From NCBI RefSeq assembly GCF_023065955.2, contig NW_026622886.1, forward strand, positions 13,526,001 through 13,590,000: a stretch of DNA of 64,000 nucleotides. Reading direction: 5' to 3'. This DNA comes from Ursus arctos. Its lineage: Eukaryota; Chordata; Mammalia; Carnivora; Ursidae. This document shows, in pieces, positions 12,531-23,959 of this stretch. The translations under genes and the position numbers were made by a program. The number at the start of each line of letters is the position of its first letter. Position 1 is the stretch's first letter. A model generated the notes under the pieces. That model was not told the DNA's origin and did no database searches. It worked only from the letters and a program-made list of their open reading frames with translations.

Positions 12531-13766
12531 CCTATGTGATTCATCAGAGTAAGGCGTTGAAGAACAACAGATTGGTTTTTAATAAGAAGAATTATAAAAT
12601 CCATTTGTGTGATGATAAATAACCTCAATTTAGCTGTTCAGTTGAAGAAGTGTCTATTGTTAATGTCACCAGTAGTGGAGAAAACTGAGACCATGGGCAT
12701 TCTGATGAGACACTGAGAACACAATGCGTGCAGCATTTCTGCCCAAAGTTCATGATCTGAATCTAATTGAGAGAAAACCCGAATTGAGGGACAGTCTATG
12801 AAATAACTGGCCAGCACTCTTCAAAAATGCCAGTGCTGTGACAGACAAAGAAAGACTGAGGAACTCCTCCAGGCATAAGGGGATTAAGAGAACCACAAAG
12901 TGCAATGTGTGATCTTGAATTGGGTCCTGGAAGCGGGGGTCAAAAATGCTACAAAGGACATGGGCCCTTAAAACTTTCTCAACCTCTTTTGTCATGGGGG
13001 TGGGACCATGTGATCAGTTCTGGCCACAGAGCTACAAGTGGAAGTGCCACGTGCCACTTCTGGACTGAGGCCCTCAGGAGCCAGTGTGCTGCCTCCGTCT
13101 TGCTCTCTCACCCTGCCATCATGACCTTGGTGGCTGTATGTTCTAGGTGGAGTAGCTACAAGGTGGAGATGGGTTGCCTATCATATATAGAAGTTAAATG
13201 AAAAAGAAGTAAAACCTTTTGCCTAAAGCCACTGAGATTTCAAATTTTATATTTTACTACAGTAGAATCTAACATTTCTTTATTAATTTAAGTAACGTCC
13301 ACATAATGTGTGAACAATGACTTGACAATTATTCAAAAGACTCAATATACTTTCGATTTTATCTTTACTGATAGTTGACTCTGTGTTTACTGATATTCAA
13401 CAAATATTTATTGAGCGCTGACTATAAGCCTGATTGTTCTGGTAAGTGGCAAGTGAAACCAGAATTCCTGAATCACGATAGTAATAGTCTAATGGGAGAG
13501 AGAGGCATTCATTGAATAATGACCTAAGTAGTTGCAAAATGTTCTGCTTCGAGGAAGGGAGAGGACCAGAGTGCTACGAGAGTCTGTAACTGAGAAATGT
13601 GGCCAATCGCTAGCTGGGTGAGCTTGGGTAACTTGGTCTGGCAGCCTCAGTTTCCTCTGTAAAAGAAGTACATTGGCCTTGCTCGTCTTAAAGTTACCTT
13701 CCGGCTCTATTACCTTATATTTCTTTGTCAATTCTTCCTTTTTCCCTTGTTTGTGTGAGCACTTTT
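12531..13766. other. Intergenic, possible old repeats
   Basis: No gene. The 13000-13290 part (catgtgatcagttctggcc, aaagccactgagattt) resembles a dispersed mammalian repeat I cannot name. A MIR core lies near 13600-13700. Confidence 0.45.
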
Positions 13767-13943
13767 TTTTTTTAAGATTTTATTTATTTATTTATTTGAG
13801 AGAGAGAGAAGGAGAGTGCACCCATGCATGAGTGGGGGGAGGAGCAGAGGGAGAGGGAGAAGCAGACTCCCCGCTGAGTGCAGATCCCAACATGGGACTG
13901 ATTCCCAGGACCTGACTTAACTGACTTCGCCACACAGGTGCCC
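13767..13943 (-). mobile_element. CAN SINE (SINEC)
   Basis: Reverse SINE with tttaagattttatttatttatttatttg tail. Flanked by tgtgtgagcactttt (13752) and tgtgtgaacaccttt (13944). Confidence 0.93.
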
Positions 13944-15640
13944 TGTGTGAACACCTTTTAAGTGAGAAAAAAAAAAAACTAATTTAGCAGAAACACTGGC
14001 TAGCAGATAAGGCAAAATTACTCCTTTTCAAACCACTAATTTAAATCTAATGCTGTTAGGCAGCCTCTCTGAGTGTTTTTGCTGAAACTTTGGAATACTG
14101 CTTACTAATCATCTTCAGGGGAACTTTGTGAACTGTGAGTAAGCAAGTTTCATTGAGTAAGAAAGGCAGGAGATTTACATCCATTTAGCAAAGATGACCC
14201 TCTCTGGGTAGAATTTGAAAAGTACCCATAGAAAGCTGCAAGAGGGGGAAATATCTCCCCCACTACCTACCTGAAACTGTATATTACTCATGGCTTCAGA
14301 AAATGTTTGAATGATGATGAAAGTGTTAACTGGGGACAACACTTAATTTATTTTTTCCTAATACTTGAATGTGAATGTCTTGTAGTAGTTGGAAGTCACT
14401 AAGGGATAAACAAGGGAAAGAGCTCAGAAAGATCTAGAACGTCAGAGACTTGGCCAGAGACTTGGGTCTGAGTGTGGAGGTTCATCGGCTCTAGGAGGGC
14501 CCTTGCTGCAAGGCAGAAGAGACAACCCAAATGAAGGCTCAAGGAACAATAACTTTACTTGGCAATGTTGCCAAGGGCTGATAATCGATACCTGGCATGT
14601 TCATTACCAAATAAATTCACTACCTAATACCAAGCACCACAATAACGTGAAATAGTGGTCTCATAGAGTCTAAGGAAAGAAATATAGTCTAAGTACTGTA
14701 AGCCAGAGAAGAAAGGTGTGTGATCTTTTTTCCCATGAAATGACTGGAGGTCTTTGCCATGAATTTCATAACATCTGTATACCCTAGGTAGGTGTCAAAG
14801 AGGAAAAGGACAGAAAAAAATTAGCACTAACTTCAATTCATGTGACTTTGTTTCCCACGTTGATGCCAGCGAAAAAGCCAATACATGACTGCAAAATAAC
14901 TTTAAAAAAATACATGACTAAGCAAAACTGGTATTAATAAGTCAGTTCTTCTTTTTGTAAAGGACTCGAAACTTGCTAACATAATAGGAGCAGTTTTCTC
15001 ATGCCCAAAGCACCATTTTCACATCCCACATTTTGCCAGCTTGGTATTTCCTTCCTTATTGCTTAAAAGATTGTCAGAAATTTTGAAAGGAGAAAAGAAT
15101 TCGATCGAAATGCATGTAAACTGTTCTTTAAGAATTCTGATAGGACAAGGAGAATTTTTAAAAATCAGAAACAATTGAATATAAGGGTGTTTTTGTTTTT
15201 GTGTTTTGAGAGGGCAAGGAACTCTGGTTAATATTCTATATTCTTAGGGGAAAATGTATTTGTGTTAAAAGTAAATATGATTTTTTTCATTCATTGAAGC
15301 ATAGTAATTCACTTTATTTCATATGATTCTTAAGTTGTCTCAAACAAAATGTCCACATGTAGCTTGTAAGGAACTTAAGGAAAAAGAAAAGATTTCCCCA
15401 TAATAATACATTTGTCTAGTTTTACAGAAGGGACTTTGGGGACCCAGTGATTTTCCAATCTTTTTCTTTTTCTTTCTTTTTTTTAGCGGTGGAACTGATT
15501 TCTATAAAAAAATCTTATCTGGAAGGTCAACATATAAAACACATGAAAACTACTCTGGTGGCAGAGGGGACTGAAGACCCCAACCTCAGGTCAATCCAGT
15601 ACTCATTTTAAATAAACTTTCTTTGCTTCACTACTTTATC
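13944..15640. other. Intergenic, mostly unique
   Basis: No gene found. The only structured feature seen is the inverted copy at 14687-14759. Confidence 0.5.
14687..14759. repeat. Inverted copy of the 12105-12178 segment
   Basis: About 72 bases match 12105-12178 in reverse complement with about five or six differences by eye, including one A-run indel. The 20-bp arms that flank the first copy are not present here. Confidence 0.85.
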
Positions 15641-15712
15641 ACCAGAGTCCAGCAGAAGATCTGGCATATAGCAGGGCCTAGATATATATTTGTTGAAGGA
15701 ATGTATTGTGGT
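15640..15712 (+). repeat. L2 3'-end relic
   Basis: Resembles the L2 3' end (ctggcatatagcagggcctagatatatatttgttgaaggaatg). Confidence 0.55.
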
Positions 15713-15789
15713 GCCTCAGTCAATGTCAAATAGAGGCTATCCCTTATAAAACACGTTAGAAAATTTATAAAAACAAATAACTAATAGTA

Positions 15790-15977
15790 CGGGTGCCTGC
15801 GTGGCTCAGTTGTTAAGTGTCTGCCTTCAGCTCAGGGCGTGATCCCAGAGTCCTGGGATTGAGCCCCACATCAGGCTCCTCTGATGGGAGCCTGATTCTT
15901 CCTCTCCCACTCCCCCTGCCTGTGCTCCCTCTCTCGCTGGCTGTCTCTCTCTCTCTGTCAAATAAATAAGTAAAACC

Positions 15978-16021
<44 letters not shown>
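15790..16021 (+). mobile_element. CAN SINE with expanded (AAAT)n tail
   Basis: SINE body 15790-15977 followed by an (AAAT)n run to about 16021. ataactaatagta before and aataatagta after mark the target duplication. Confidence 0.93.
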
Positions 16022-16022
<1 letters not shown>

Positions 16023-16244
16023 AGTAGAAACTATTATTTAGTGTATTGTTTTTAATAGCAATTGGCCAGGTAATAGTTGGCCTTAAAATACATTTTAGTA
16101 CTTGGCAAAGCAACATGAATTCATTTTCATTTGAGAAGTATATTTTGAGTTCAACAGTGTGCCATGCTGAGGTGAACTGGAAGGATCAAGTAGCTTCTGT
16201 CCACTTTGCCCAGACACTGTTCCCCAGTCCTTGTATGACTGGCT

Positions 16245-16530
16245 CCTTCTCATCTTTCACCCTTCAGGTTTCATCTGAAATGTCTCTTCTTCAAGACCTT
16301 CCCTGACCCTTCTTTCTAAAATAGCCCCTTCTCCCCTGTTAGTTACATTTGATCCCATTACCCTACCCATTTCCTCCATAGCATTTATTGCAATCTGCGC
16401 ATAGCTTGTTTATTTATTTGTTTACATGATAAATGCAACCCGTTCTCCTTTGCAGGGAAGTCCCCAGGACTAAGCACAGTGGCTCTCCTATCACCAGGGC
16501 TCAATGATATTTGTACAATGAATAGATAAA
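16245..16530 (+). repeat. L2 relic
   Basis: L2 3' region: tttcatctgaaatgtctcttcttcaagaccttccctgaccc, and cagggctcaatgatatttgtacaatgaata at the end. Confidence 0.75.
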
Positions 16531-16598
16531 TAAATAATCAAACGTGTAGTGCCCAAGAGCACACACCTGCCTGTGATGAACTTAGAATTTAAAAGGAG

Positions 16599-16703
16599 GG
16601 GTACTTGGCTCACTGAGTTGATAGAGCATGTGACTCTTGATCTCAGGTTGTGAGTTCAAGCCCCACTTTGGGTGTAGAGATTACATAGAGAAAAGGAAAG
16701 AAA
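16599..16703 (+). mobile_element. Short CAN SINE
   Basis: tRNA-like part only (cttgatctcaggttgtgagttcaagccccac), with gaatttaaaaggag duplicated at both ends. Confidence 0.88.
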
Positions 16704-16930
16704 GAATTTAAAAGGAGTTTGAGTTCAGGTTGTGCTTGAAATGCTGTGAATGGAGGGGTTCCCCAACCCTGGAGAGGCAATCTGGAGAAATAGAAGACTT
16801 TAAAATCAGTTAATATCAGCTCCTTCATAGACCAACTTTTTTCCATCTTTGGTACTTATCCTCACTTTTCTCAGTTGTAAATGACAACAATAACATTGAT
16901 TTTGAAGTCCATTAATAAAAGTCAACTTTG

Positions 16931-17021
16931 GGGTACCTGGCTGGCATGTGTCTTGATCTCAGGGTTTTGAGTTTGAGTCCCACATAGGGTTTAGAAATTA
17001 CCTTAAAAAAATAAACTTTAA
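16931..17021 (+). mobile_element. Short CAN SINE
   Basis: Short subtype with box-B-like gagtttgagtcccac and an A-rich tail; directly followed by another SINE. Confidence 0.8.
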
Positions 17022-17036
17022 AAACAGAACAAAACG

Positions 17037-17217
17037 GGGAACCTGCATGGGTCAGTTGGTTAAGCATCTGACTCTTGATCTCAGCTCAGGTCTTGATCTC
17101 AGCAGCATGAGTTCAAGCCCCACACTGGGCTCCACATCGAGTGTACAGCCTACTCAAATAAATAAACAAACAAATGAATAAATAAATATTAAAAAACAAA
17201 ACAAAACAAAACAAAAA
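17037..17217 (+). mobile_element. CAN SINE, (CAAAA)n tail
   Basis: SINE body from 17037, AATAAATAAACAAACAAA then (ACAAA)n tail. The flanking aaaagtcaacttt duplication surrounds both this SINE and the one before it. Confidence 0.88.
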
Positions 17218-17967
17218 AGTCAACTTTGATGTCCATTAATAAAAGTCCCTTTTCGCCATGCATGCCAATAGGGCTCACGTGAGGAGGACTCTATGGGAAT
17301 GCTTCATTGTGTATGTTTGGCAGTGGGAATGGGGTGGTGTGTATGACTCATCTTGAGCTAATGAATATAGTTTCATTAAGTGGAGTGAGACCCAACTGGG
17401 AATATTTGGACTTTAGCTGAAGAGGGCCTCCCAGAGATCTATTTGCATGAAAAACCCGGAAGCATCATAGGAAAACTTATTCCAAGGGAATAAATGGAGA
17501 AGAAAGCCAATGTTGAGTGTTGCATGTTGCTTATCACTCAGATTTGAAGGGCTTGTGCATTATGTCAAAGCCGAGAATTGGACACGTTGCTCTGACACAA
17601 AAGTTTTAGTGGAACTTGGTAGGAGAAGAGATGTCATGTTGTCCTGTGTTGTGCAGAATATCATTGTACGAACTTCTCTGTGTGATGGCAACAAAGGGTT
17701 CACCTTATATCTCTCATCACTTGGAGTCTGAGAGGACATATCTGTGGGATTTGCAGGGCGAGGGGCTGTAGAAATCCTCCAGTCACATATACAGGAGAGA
17801 GTCTAAGAAACACTGTTTACTGATGTTAATGACATTTTGGCACCATTTAGAAAGAATAAGGTAAATTTACGTGTATTGATATAGAACATTTGCCAAGATA
17901 CATTATTGATAAGTGTAAAAACAGTGTGAATATTATGCCACCATCCAGATTAAGGGAAGCATACATA
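17218..17967. other. Intergenic, nothing recognised
   Basis: No gene or named repeat found. Confidence 0.5.
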
Positions 17968-18138
17968 CACAGGAATACCTTAGAGATATTGCAGGTTTAG
18001 TTCCTGACCACTACAATAAAGCAAATATCATAATAAAGCAAATAAAATGAAGTTTCTGGTTTCCCAGTGTATATAAAAGTTGTGTTTAACTCTACTGTGG
18101 TCTACTAAGTGTGCAATAGATTTATGTCCTAAAAAACA

Positions 18139-18648
18139 ATGTATAGTTGCTATAAACAAGGCAAGGTTTAGGGACACCAACCTCCATATAGCCAAAAATC
18201 CACATATAACTTGGCTCCTCCAGAATTTAACTCCTAATAATCTATTATTGACCTGAAGCCTTATTGACAATGATAGTCAATTAACATATATTTTGAATGT
18301 TATATATATTATATACTGTATTCTTACAATAAAGTAAGTTAGAGAAAAGAAAACATTATTAAGAAAATCACAAGGAGGGTTGTTAAGTGTCAACTCTTGA
18401 TTTTGGCTCAGGTCATGATCTCAGGGTTGTGAGATCAAGCCCTGCTTCAGGCTCCCCACTCAGCAGGGAGTCTGCTTGAGATTCTCTCCCTCCCTCTCCC
18501 TCTATCCCCCTTCTTGCTAAATAAATAAATAGAAAATCACAAGGAAAAGAAAATATGTTTACAGTACTTTACTGTATTTATCAAAAAAATCCACATGTAA
18601 ATGGACTTGTGTAGTTCAAAACCATGTTGTTCAAGGGTTAACTGTACA
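18139..18648 (-). mobile_element. MER2-like (Tigger2-related) element inserted in Tigger1
   Basis: The stretch from about 18540 to 18648 (ending gttcaagggttaactgta) and 18139-18360 follow the non-autonomous pogo-type element MER2 in reverse. The Tigger1 sequence resumes at 18649 where it left off near 18138, consistent with insertion at TA. A CAN SINE splits it. Confidence 0.75.
18377..18530 (+). mobile_element. 5'-shortened CAN SINE inside MER2
   Basis: Starts within the tRNA-like part. Flanked by exact agaaaatcacaagga copies (18362 and 18531). Confidence 0.92.
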
Positions 18649-18669
18649 TACCTTAACCAATAAATATTT

Positions 18670-20649
18670 TATTGCTAAAAAATCCTAACCATCATCTGAG
18701 CTTTCAGCAAGTCATAATCTTTTTGTTGTTGGAGGTCTTGCCTTAATATTGAAGACTGCTGACTGATCAGGCTGGTGGTTGTAGAAAGACAGGGTGGCTG
18801 TGGCAATTTCTTAAAATGAGATGACAATGAAGTTTGGTCACATTGATTGACTCTTCCATTTACAAATGATTTCTCTGTAGCATGTGATGCTGTTTGATAG
18901 CATTTTACCCACAGTAGAACTTCTTCCAAAGTTGGAGTCAATCCTCTCAAACCCTGCCTTTGCTTTATCAACTAAGTTTATATAATGTTCTAAATCCTTT
19001 GTTGTAATGTCAACAATCTTCACAGCATCTTCACCAGGAGCAGATTACATTTCAAGAAACCACTTTCTTTGCTCATCCATAAGAGGCAGTTCCTCATCCA
19101 TTAAAGTCTCACCATGAAATTGCAGCAATTCAGTCACATCTTCAGGCTCCATTTCTAATTCTAGCTCTCTTGCTATTTCTACTCCATCTGTATTTACTTC
19201 CTCCACTGAAGTCTTGAGCTCCTGAAAGTCATCCATGCAGGCTGGAATCAACTTCTTCCAAACTTCAGTTAATGTTGATATTTTGATTTCTTCTCATGAA
19301 TTCTAAATATTCTTAATGGCATCTAGAATGGTGAATTCTTTGCCCTGATGCATCAGAGGAATCAGTATGACAACTATAACCTTGCACAATTTATTTCTTA
19401 AGTAATAAGACTTGAAAATCTAAATTATTCCCTGATCTATGGGCTGCAGAATGGATGTTGTGTTAACAGGCATGAAAACAACATTAATCTCATTGTCCAT
19501 CTCCATCAGTGATCTTGGGTGACCAGGTGCATTATCAATGAACAGTACTATTTCGAAAGGAATCCTTTTTTTCTGAGCAGTAGGTCTCAACAGTGGGCTT
19601 AGAATATTCAGAAAATCATGCTGTAGGGGCGCCTGGGTGGCACAGTGGCTGAGCATCTGCCTTCAGCTCAGGGCGTGATCCTGGCATTATGGGATCGAGC
19701 CCCATATCAGGCTCCTCCACTATGAGCCTGCTTCTTCCTCTCCCACTCCCCCTGCTTGTGTTCCCTCTCTCGCTGGCTGTCTCTCTCTCTGTCAAATAAA
19801 TAAATAAAATCTTTAAAAAAAAAGAAAGAAAACCATGCTGTAAACAGATATGCTATCATCCAGACTTCATTGTTCCATTGATAGAGCACAGGCAGAGTAG
19901 ATCTAGCATAATTATTAAAGGCCCTTGTATTTCGGAATAGTAAATGAGCATTGGCTTCAACCTAAAGTTACCAGCTGCATTAGCCCCTACTAAGAGAGTC
20001 AGCCTGCTCTTTGAAACATTGAAGCCAGGCATCAATTTCTCCTCTCTAGCTATGAAAGTCCTAGATGGCATCTTCTTTCAGTAGAAGACTGTTTTGTCTA
20101 CGTTGAAAATCTGTTGTTTAGTGTAGTCACCGTCATTAATTGTCTTAGCTAGATCTTCTGGATAACTTGCTGCAGCTTCTACACCAGCACTTGCTGTTCA
20201 CCTTGCGATTTTATGTTATTGAGATGGCTTCTTTCCTTAAACCTCATGAACTAACCTCTTCTAGCTTCAAATTTTCTTCTGCAGCTTCCCACCTCTTCAA
20301 GCCTCATAGAATTGGAGAGAGTTTGGGCCTTGCTCTGGAGTAGACTTTAGCTTAAGGGAATCTTGTGGCTGGTTTGATTGATCCAGATCACTAAAACTTT
20401 CTCCATATTAGCAATAAGCCTGTTTCATTTTCTTATTATTTGTGTGTTCACTGGAATAGCACTTTTCATTTCCTTTATGAACCTTTCTGTTGCATTCACA
20501 ACTTGGCTAACTATTTGGTACAAGAGCCCTCACTTTTGCCTTATCTTGGCTTTCGGCATGCCTTTCTCACTAAGCTTAATCATTGCTAGTTTTTGATTTA
20601 AAGTGAGACATATATGACTCTTTCTTTCACTTGAATACATAGAGACCAT
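18670..20649 (-). pseudogene. Tigger1 transposase relic (TIGD1/jerky-type)
   Basis: The minus strand contains broken frames of a pogo-type transposase. The original start lies near 20649. Recognisable pieces are [18 protein letters not shown] near 20040, FIDNAPGHPRSL near 19520 (the catalytic Asp plus Asn-Ala-Pro-Gly-His region), TSILQPIDQGII near 19430, and acidic C-terminal pieces near 19045-19250. Stops and frameshifts separate them and a SINE cuts the catalytic region, so no functional enzyme is made. It is related to the domesticated TIGD genes but is not one. Confidence 0.9.
19627..19828 (+). mobile_element. CAN SINE, young subtype, in Tigger1 transposase
   Basis: Near-consensus ursid-type SINE (ctctctcgctggctgtctctctct). 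Flanked by gaaaatcatgctgta and gaaaaccatgctgta. Confidence 0.95.
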
Positions 20650-21055
20650 TGTAGGATTATTCATTGGCCTAATTTTAATATTGTTGTCTCGGGGAATAGG
20701 GAGGCCCAAGGAGAGGAGGAGACATGTGGGAATGGCTGGTTGATGGAGCAGTCAGAACACACACATCTATCAATTAGGTTTGCTGTCTTATAAGGGCTCT
20801 GTTCAAAATTACAATAGCAACATGAAAGATCACAGATCACCATAACAAATATAACAATAATGAAAAAGTGTGAAGTATTACGAGAAATACCAAAATGTGA
20901 CGCAGAAACATGAAGTGAGCAAATGCTGTTGGAAAAATGGTGCTGGTAGACTTGCGCTTTGCAGGGTTGCCACAAACCGTCAATTAGTAAAAAACACAAA
21001 TATCTGCCAAGTGCAGTAAAGTGAAGCACAATAGAGTGAGATATGCCTGTATATG

Positions 21056-22200
21056 TGTATATGCATAGACTACATTTTGAAGGATACACAAAACTATTAA
21101 TAGTGATTAATTCTGAGATGGTGACTCTGGGTATGGAAGTCAGTGTAGGAGAGACTTATAGAAAAGTCTGCTGAGACTTTTCACTTTATTATTAATTTTG
21201 TGAGGAGAAGTTTCCATCAGAGATGGGTAAACTAAATTAAGAATGGAAATCATCTGGAGTTTAAATAAAACAAACTGATTTAGATTCACTAAAACCTACT
21301 AACAATGAGATTCATTGTGATTAATAACTCCATTCAAGTGATACAGTACTTTTATTAGTTGTACTCATTTAGCTCACATTTTCCAGCATTTTGCAGAAAT
21401 GTTATACTTTATGCATAATAATGATTAAAGTGCTCTATATTTGTGGAACTGGCACTTCACAGTCTACCAAGAAATTTTTACAGTTTGATAACTTACAACC
21501 AAAACATGTATCTGGTAAGAATTTGATAATATACAATATAGCTCTTTTCTCTTGTCAAAAATAATAAATTGATATTTGAGTTAAAGTTTATCTTATAAAA
21601 CAAATACTGCAAGTTAAAAAGAAAACTTTAATAGAAATGCAAAATGGGTACTATGTTCTGAAATGCTTCTAACTTTTTTCCCACAATAGTGAGTTAGGCA
21701 ATATTCAAAGAACTTCCTTATTTTAACTTTAAAATTTAAAACAACTTCTCTATATCAATAATAAAGACTTTGTTTTTCACCAGAGTTCACTTCATTATTT
21801 GATATGCAACATGTACTGGGGGTAAGGCAGGTTGTTTAACCAGGCTATTCAAATTATGATATAATACTAATTCTTATTCTATAGGACCAATCTCTTATTC
21901 TATATAATGCCAAGTTCTCACATGTAATATATTATGTGTATTTGGTTTTGGAAACTGGGACAGAAACAGTGGTAGCAAATTTCATTGTTTCAGAAACTGC
22001 AGAGAGAAAATTGGATTTTAATATAAACTCATTTTAGATATTTTGATATCATTTATTTTTGAAAAGACAAATTGTTGTTTAGATTGAACTGCCTCATATA
22101 AGTAGACTGGGGAAATTCCATATTGGAACTTTCCTCCATATTTTAGCAAACAATATAGTACAGTAAAACATTTGATTTCTCTCTGGAGTAGTAATGCTGA
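21056..22200. other. Intergenic, nothing recognised
   Basis: AT-rich sequence with no named repeat and no gene. Confidence 0.55.
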
Positions 22201-22203
22201 AGT

Positions 22204-22245
22204 GAGTCATTCATTCATTCATTCATTCATTCATTCATTCATTTA
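22204..22245. repeat. (CATT)n microsatellite
   Basis: About nine perfect ATTC units followed by one interrupted unit. A diverged L2/MIR-like stretch follows. Confidence 0.92.
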
Positions 22246-22389
22246 TTCAACAATGATTTGTGGAGTACCTCCTGTATGTGAGGCATTGTGTTAAGCCTTA
22301 TAGTAAAGAAAAAGAAGTCTATAACTGGGTACTTGCATACACACAATAACCAATAATTATCTGTAGATGATGGGTCAAACACCAAGCAC

Positions 22390-22610
22390 CAACAACAGAT
22401 ACTTTAACAGAGTGAAAAAAGACAGAGTAGGGGCACTAGGGCAGTCAGAAAAAGCTTTGCCCAGGAGTAAGTGTCTGAAAAGATGTGTTGGATTCATACA
22501 AGAGGAAATAAATGGAGACAGCATCCCAGGAAGGAGAAGCAGTATACAAAATGTTATAGTGTCAGTCACACAGAAGGCATGTCCAGAAGATCTAAAAAGG
22601 TTGTAAGGGA
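22390..22610 (-). repeat. Possible L2 relic
   Basis: Loose resemblance to reverse L2 (gggcagtcagaaaaagctttgcccaggagtaag...). The 79-codon open frame here is not thought to be coding. Confidence 0.4.
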
Positions 22611-22617
22611 CAGTTTT

Positions 22618-22725
22618 ATAATTCCTTGAAGGGTGTCTGGGGACCAGTAGCATTAACATTCCTGGGAGCTTGTAGAAACACAGGATCAGAATCTGATCCC
22701 CCACGTTCAAGGTCTTTTTGGGTGC
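22618..22725 (+). repeat. MER5A-like hAT relic
   Basis: tctggggaccagtagcattaacattcctgggagcttgtagaaacacaggatcagaatctgatcccc follows the MER5A non-autonomous hAT-Charlie element. Confidence 0.7.
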
Positions 22726-23489
22726 TTTGTATATATACGTTAAAGGCTGAGAAGCTCTGATCTAGACCAATCCTTCATTTTTCAGAGGAACCTGAACCAC
22801 AGAGCAGTGGGTGGCTTCCCTGACAATATCGATAAACTTCACTTCAGAACTAAAATCTACAGTCCTGGAAACAGCGGGTTTCCCCCCCAATTCACAATGT
22901 TTGCCTAAACTAGAGAGGGGTAGTAAGTTGGACCTGACTGTGGAAGTAAGTGAATGCCAAGTTAAGAAGCTCAGCCCTCATCCATTCACGAATTTAACAA
23001 ATATTCACGGGACTTCAGTGCAGTAGCACTGGGGATACAGAGAAGAATAAGAAAGGCCGTGCACGTAAGAGCTTCACGGTCTTCTGCAAGAGTAAGTAAC
23101 CAACAATTATAAACATCTTTGTAAAATGAGTTTTAAAGGCTTATGATAGAGAAATTAACATGAGTTTTATTCAGTTAACATTTATTGAGTACCCAGTACA
23201 TGGTGGACTTCTAGTAGAAGCAAAATGGTGGTGTTCAAGGGTATTGGAGAGTGGGGAGAAACAGATGAATCAGTTAAGTAGCTACTGGCTGAGAGTAGGA
23301 AGTAAAGGAACAATGACTAGGGTTTGGTCACTATGAGGCTGACGGAGGGACAGAGAAAGGGGCAAGTCTGCATTAACCAGAGGTGGTAAGGCAAGGTAGA
23401 ATTTGGGTCACCGAACAGAGAAATAGGGAAGCTGAGAGAGTAAACCAGATTTGGGGGGGTTTTGTTTGTTTTACCTTTCTTTTAGAAGA

Positions 23490-23763
23490 AAATATAGACG
23501 TAAATCTTCATGAGCTTGGATTAGGCAATAGTTTCTTGGATATGACACCACGAGCAAAGAAAAAATACGTAAAATGGACTTCATCCAAATTAAAAGCTGT
23601 GCATCAAAGGACTCTATCAACGAAGTGAAAAGACAACTCACAGAACTGGAAAAGTATTTGTAATCATATATTTGATACAGGTCTGATATCCAGAATACAT
23701 ATAGGAAAGTTTTACAACTCAACAATAAAAGATAAATAACTCAATTAAAAAGTAGGCAATGGG
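23490..23763 (+). mobile_element. L1 ORF2 3' fragment, sense (first part)
   Basis: Typical L1 block from gaaaatatagacg through ttggattaggcaatag, gcatcaaaggactctatcaacg and ccagaatacatatagg. Cut by a SINE and continued at 23960. Confidence 0.88.
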
Positions 23764-23959
23764 GGGCGCCTGGGTGGCTCAGTCGTTAAGTGTCTGCCTT
23801 CGGCTCAGGGCGTGATCCCGGCGTTGTGGGATCGAGCCCCACATCAGGCTCCTTTGCTGGAAGCCTGCTTCTTCCTCTCCCACTCCCCCTGCTTGTGTTC
23901 CCTCTCTCGCTGGCTGTCTCTCTCTCTGTCAAATAAATAAATAAAATCTTAAAAAAAAA
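23764..23959 (+). mobile_element. CAN SINE, young subtype, inside L1
   Basis: Near-consensus ursid-type SINE. Flanked by aagtaggcaatgg at both ends (23751 and 23963). Confidence 0.95.

Larger units (their letters stand above)
17968..21051 (-). mobile_element. Tigger1 DNA transposon (pogo/Tc1-mariner), nearly full length, inverted
   Basis: The left end near 17970 (caggaataccttagag...) and the right end near 21049 (...gagatatgcctg) are inverted versions of each other, matching Tigger1 ends, with a TA after the right end. Between them the sequence follows Tigger1 with the transposase gene on the minus strand. The element is interrupted by a MER2-like element (18139-18648) carrying a SINE, and by a young SINE at 19627-19828. 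Tigger1 is an ancient family fixed in placental mammals and is not active. Confidence 0.9.

Noticed and set aside
19420..20071. Possible domesticated transposase gene (TIGD-like)
   Set aside because: Frames are broken by stops and a SINE, and the terminal repeats are present, so it is an ordinary Tigger1 relic.
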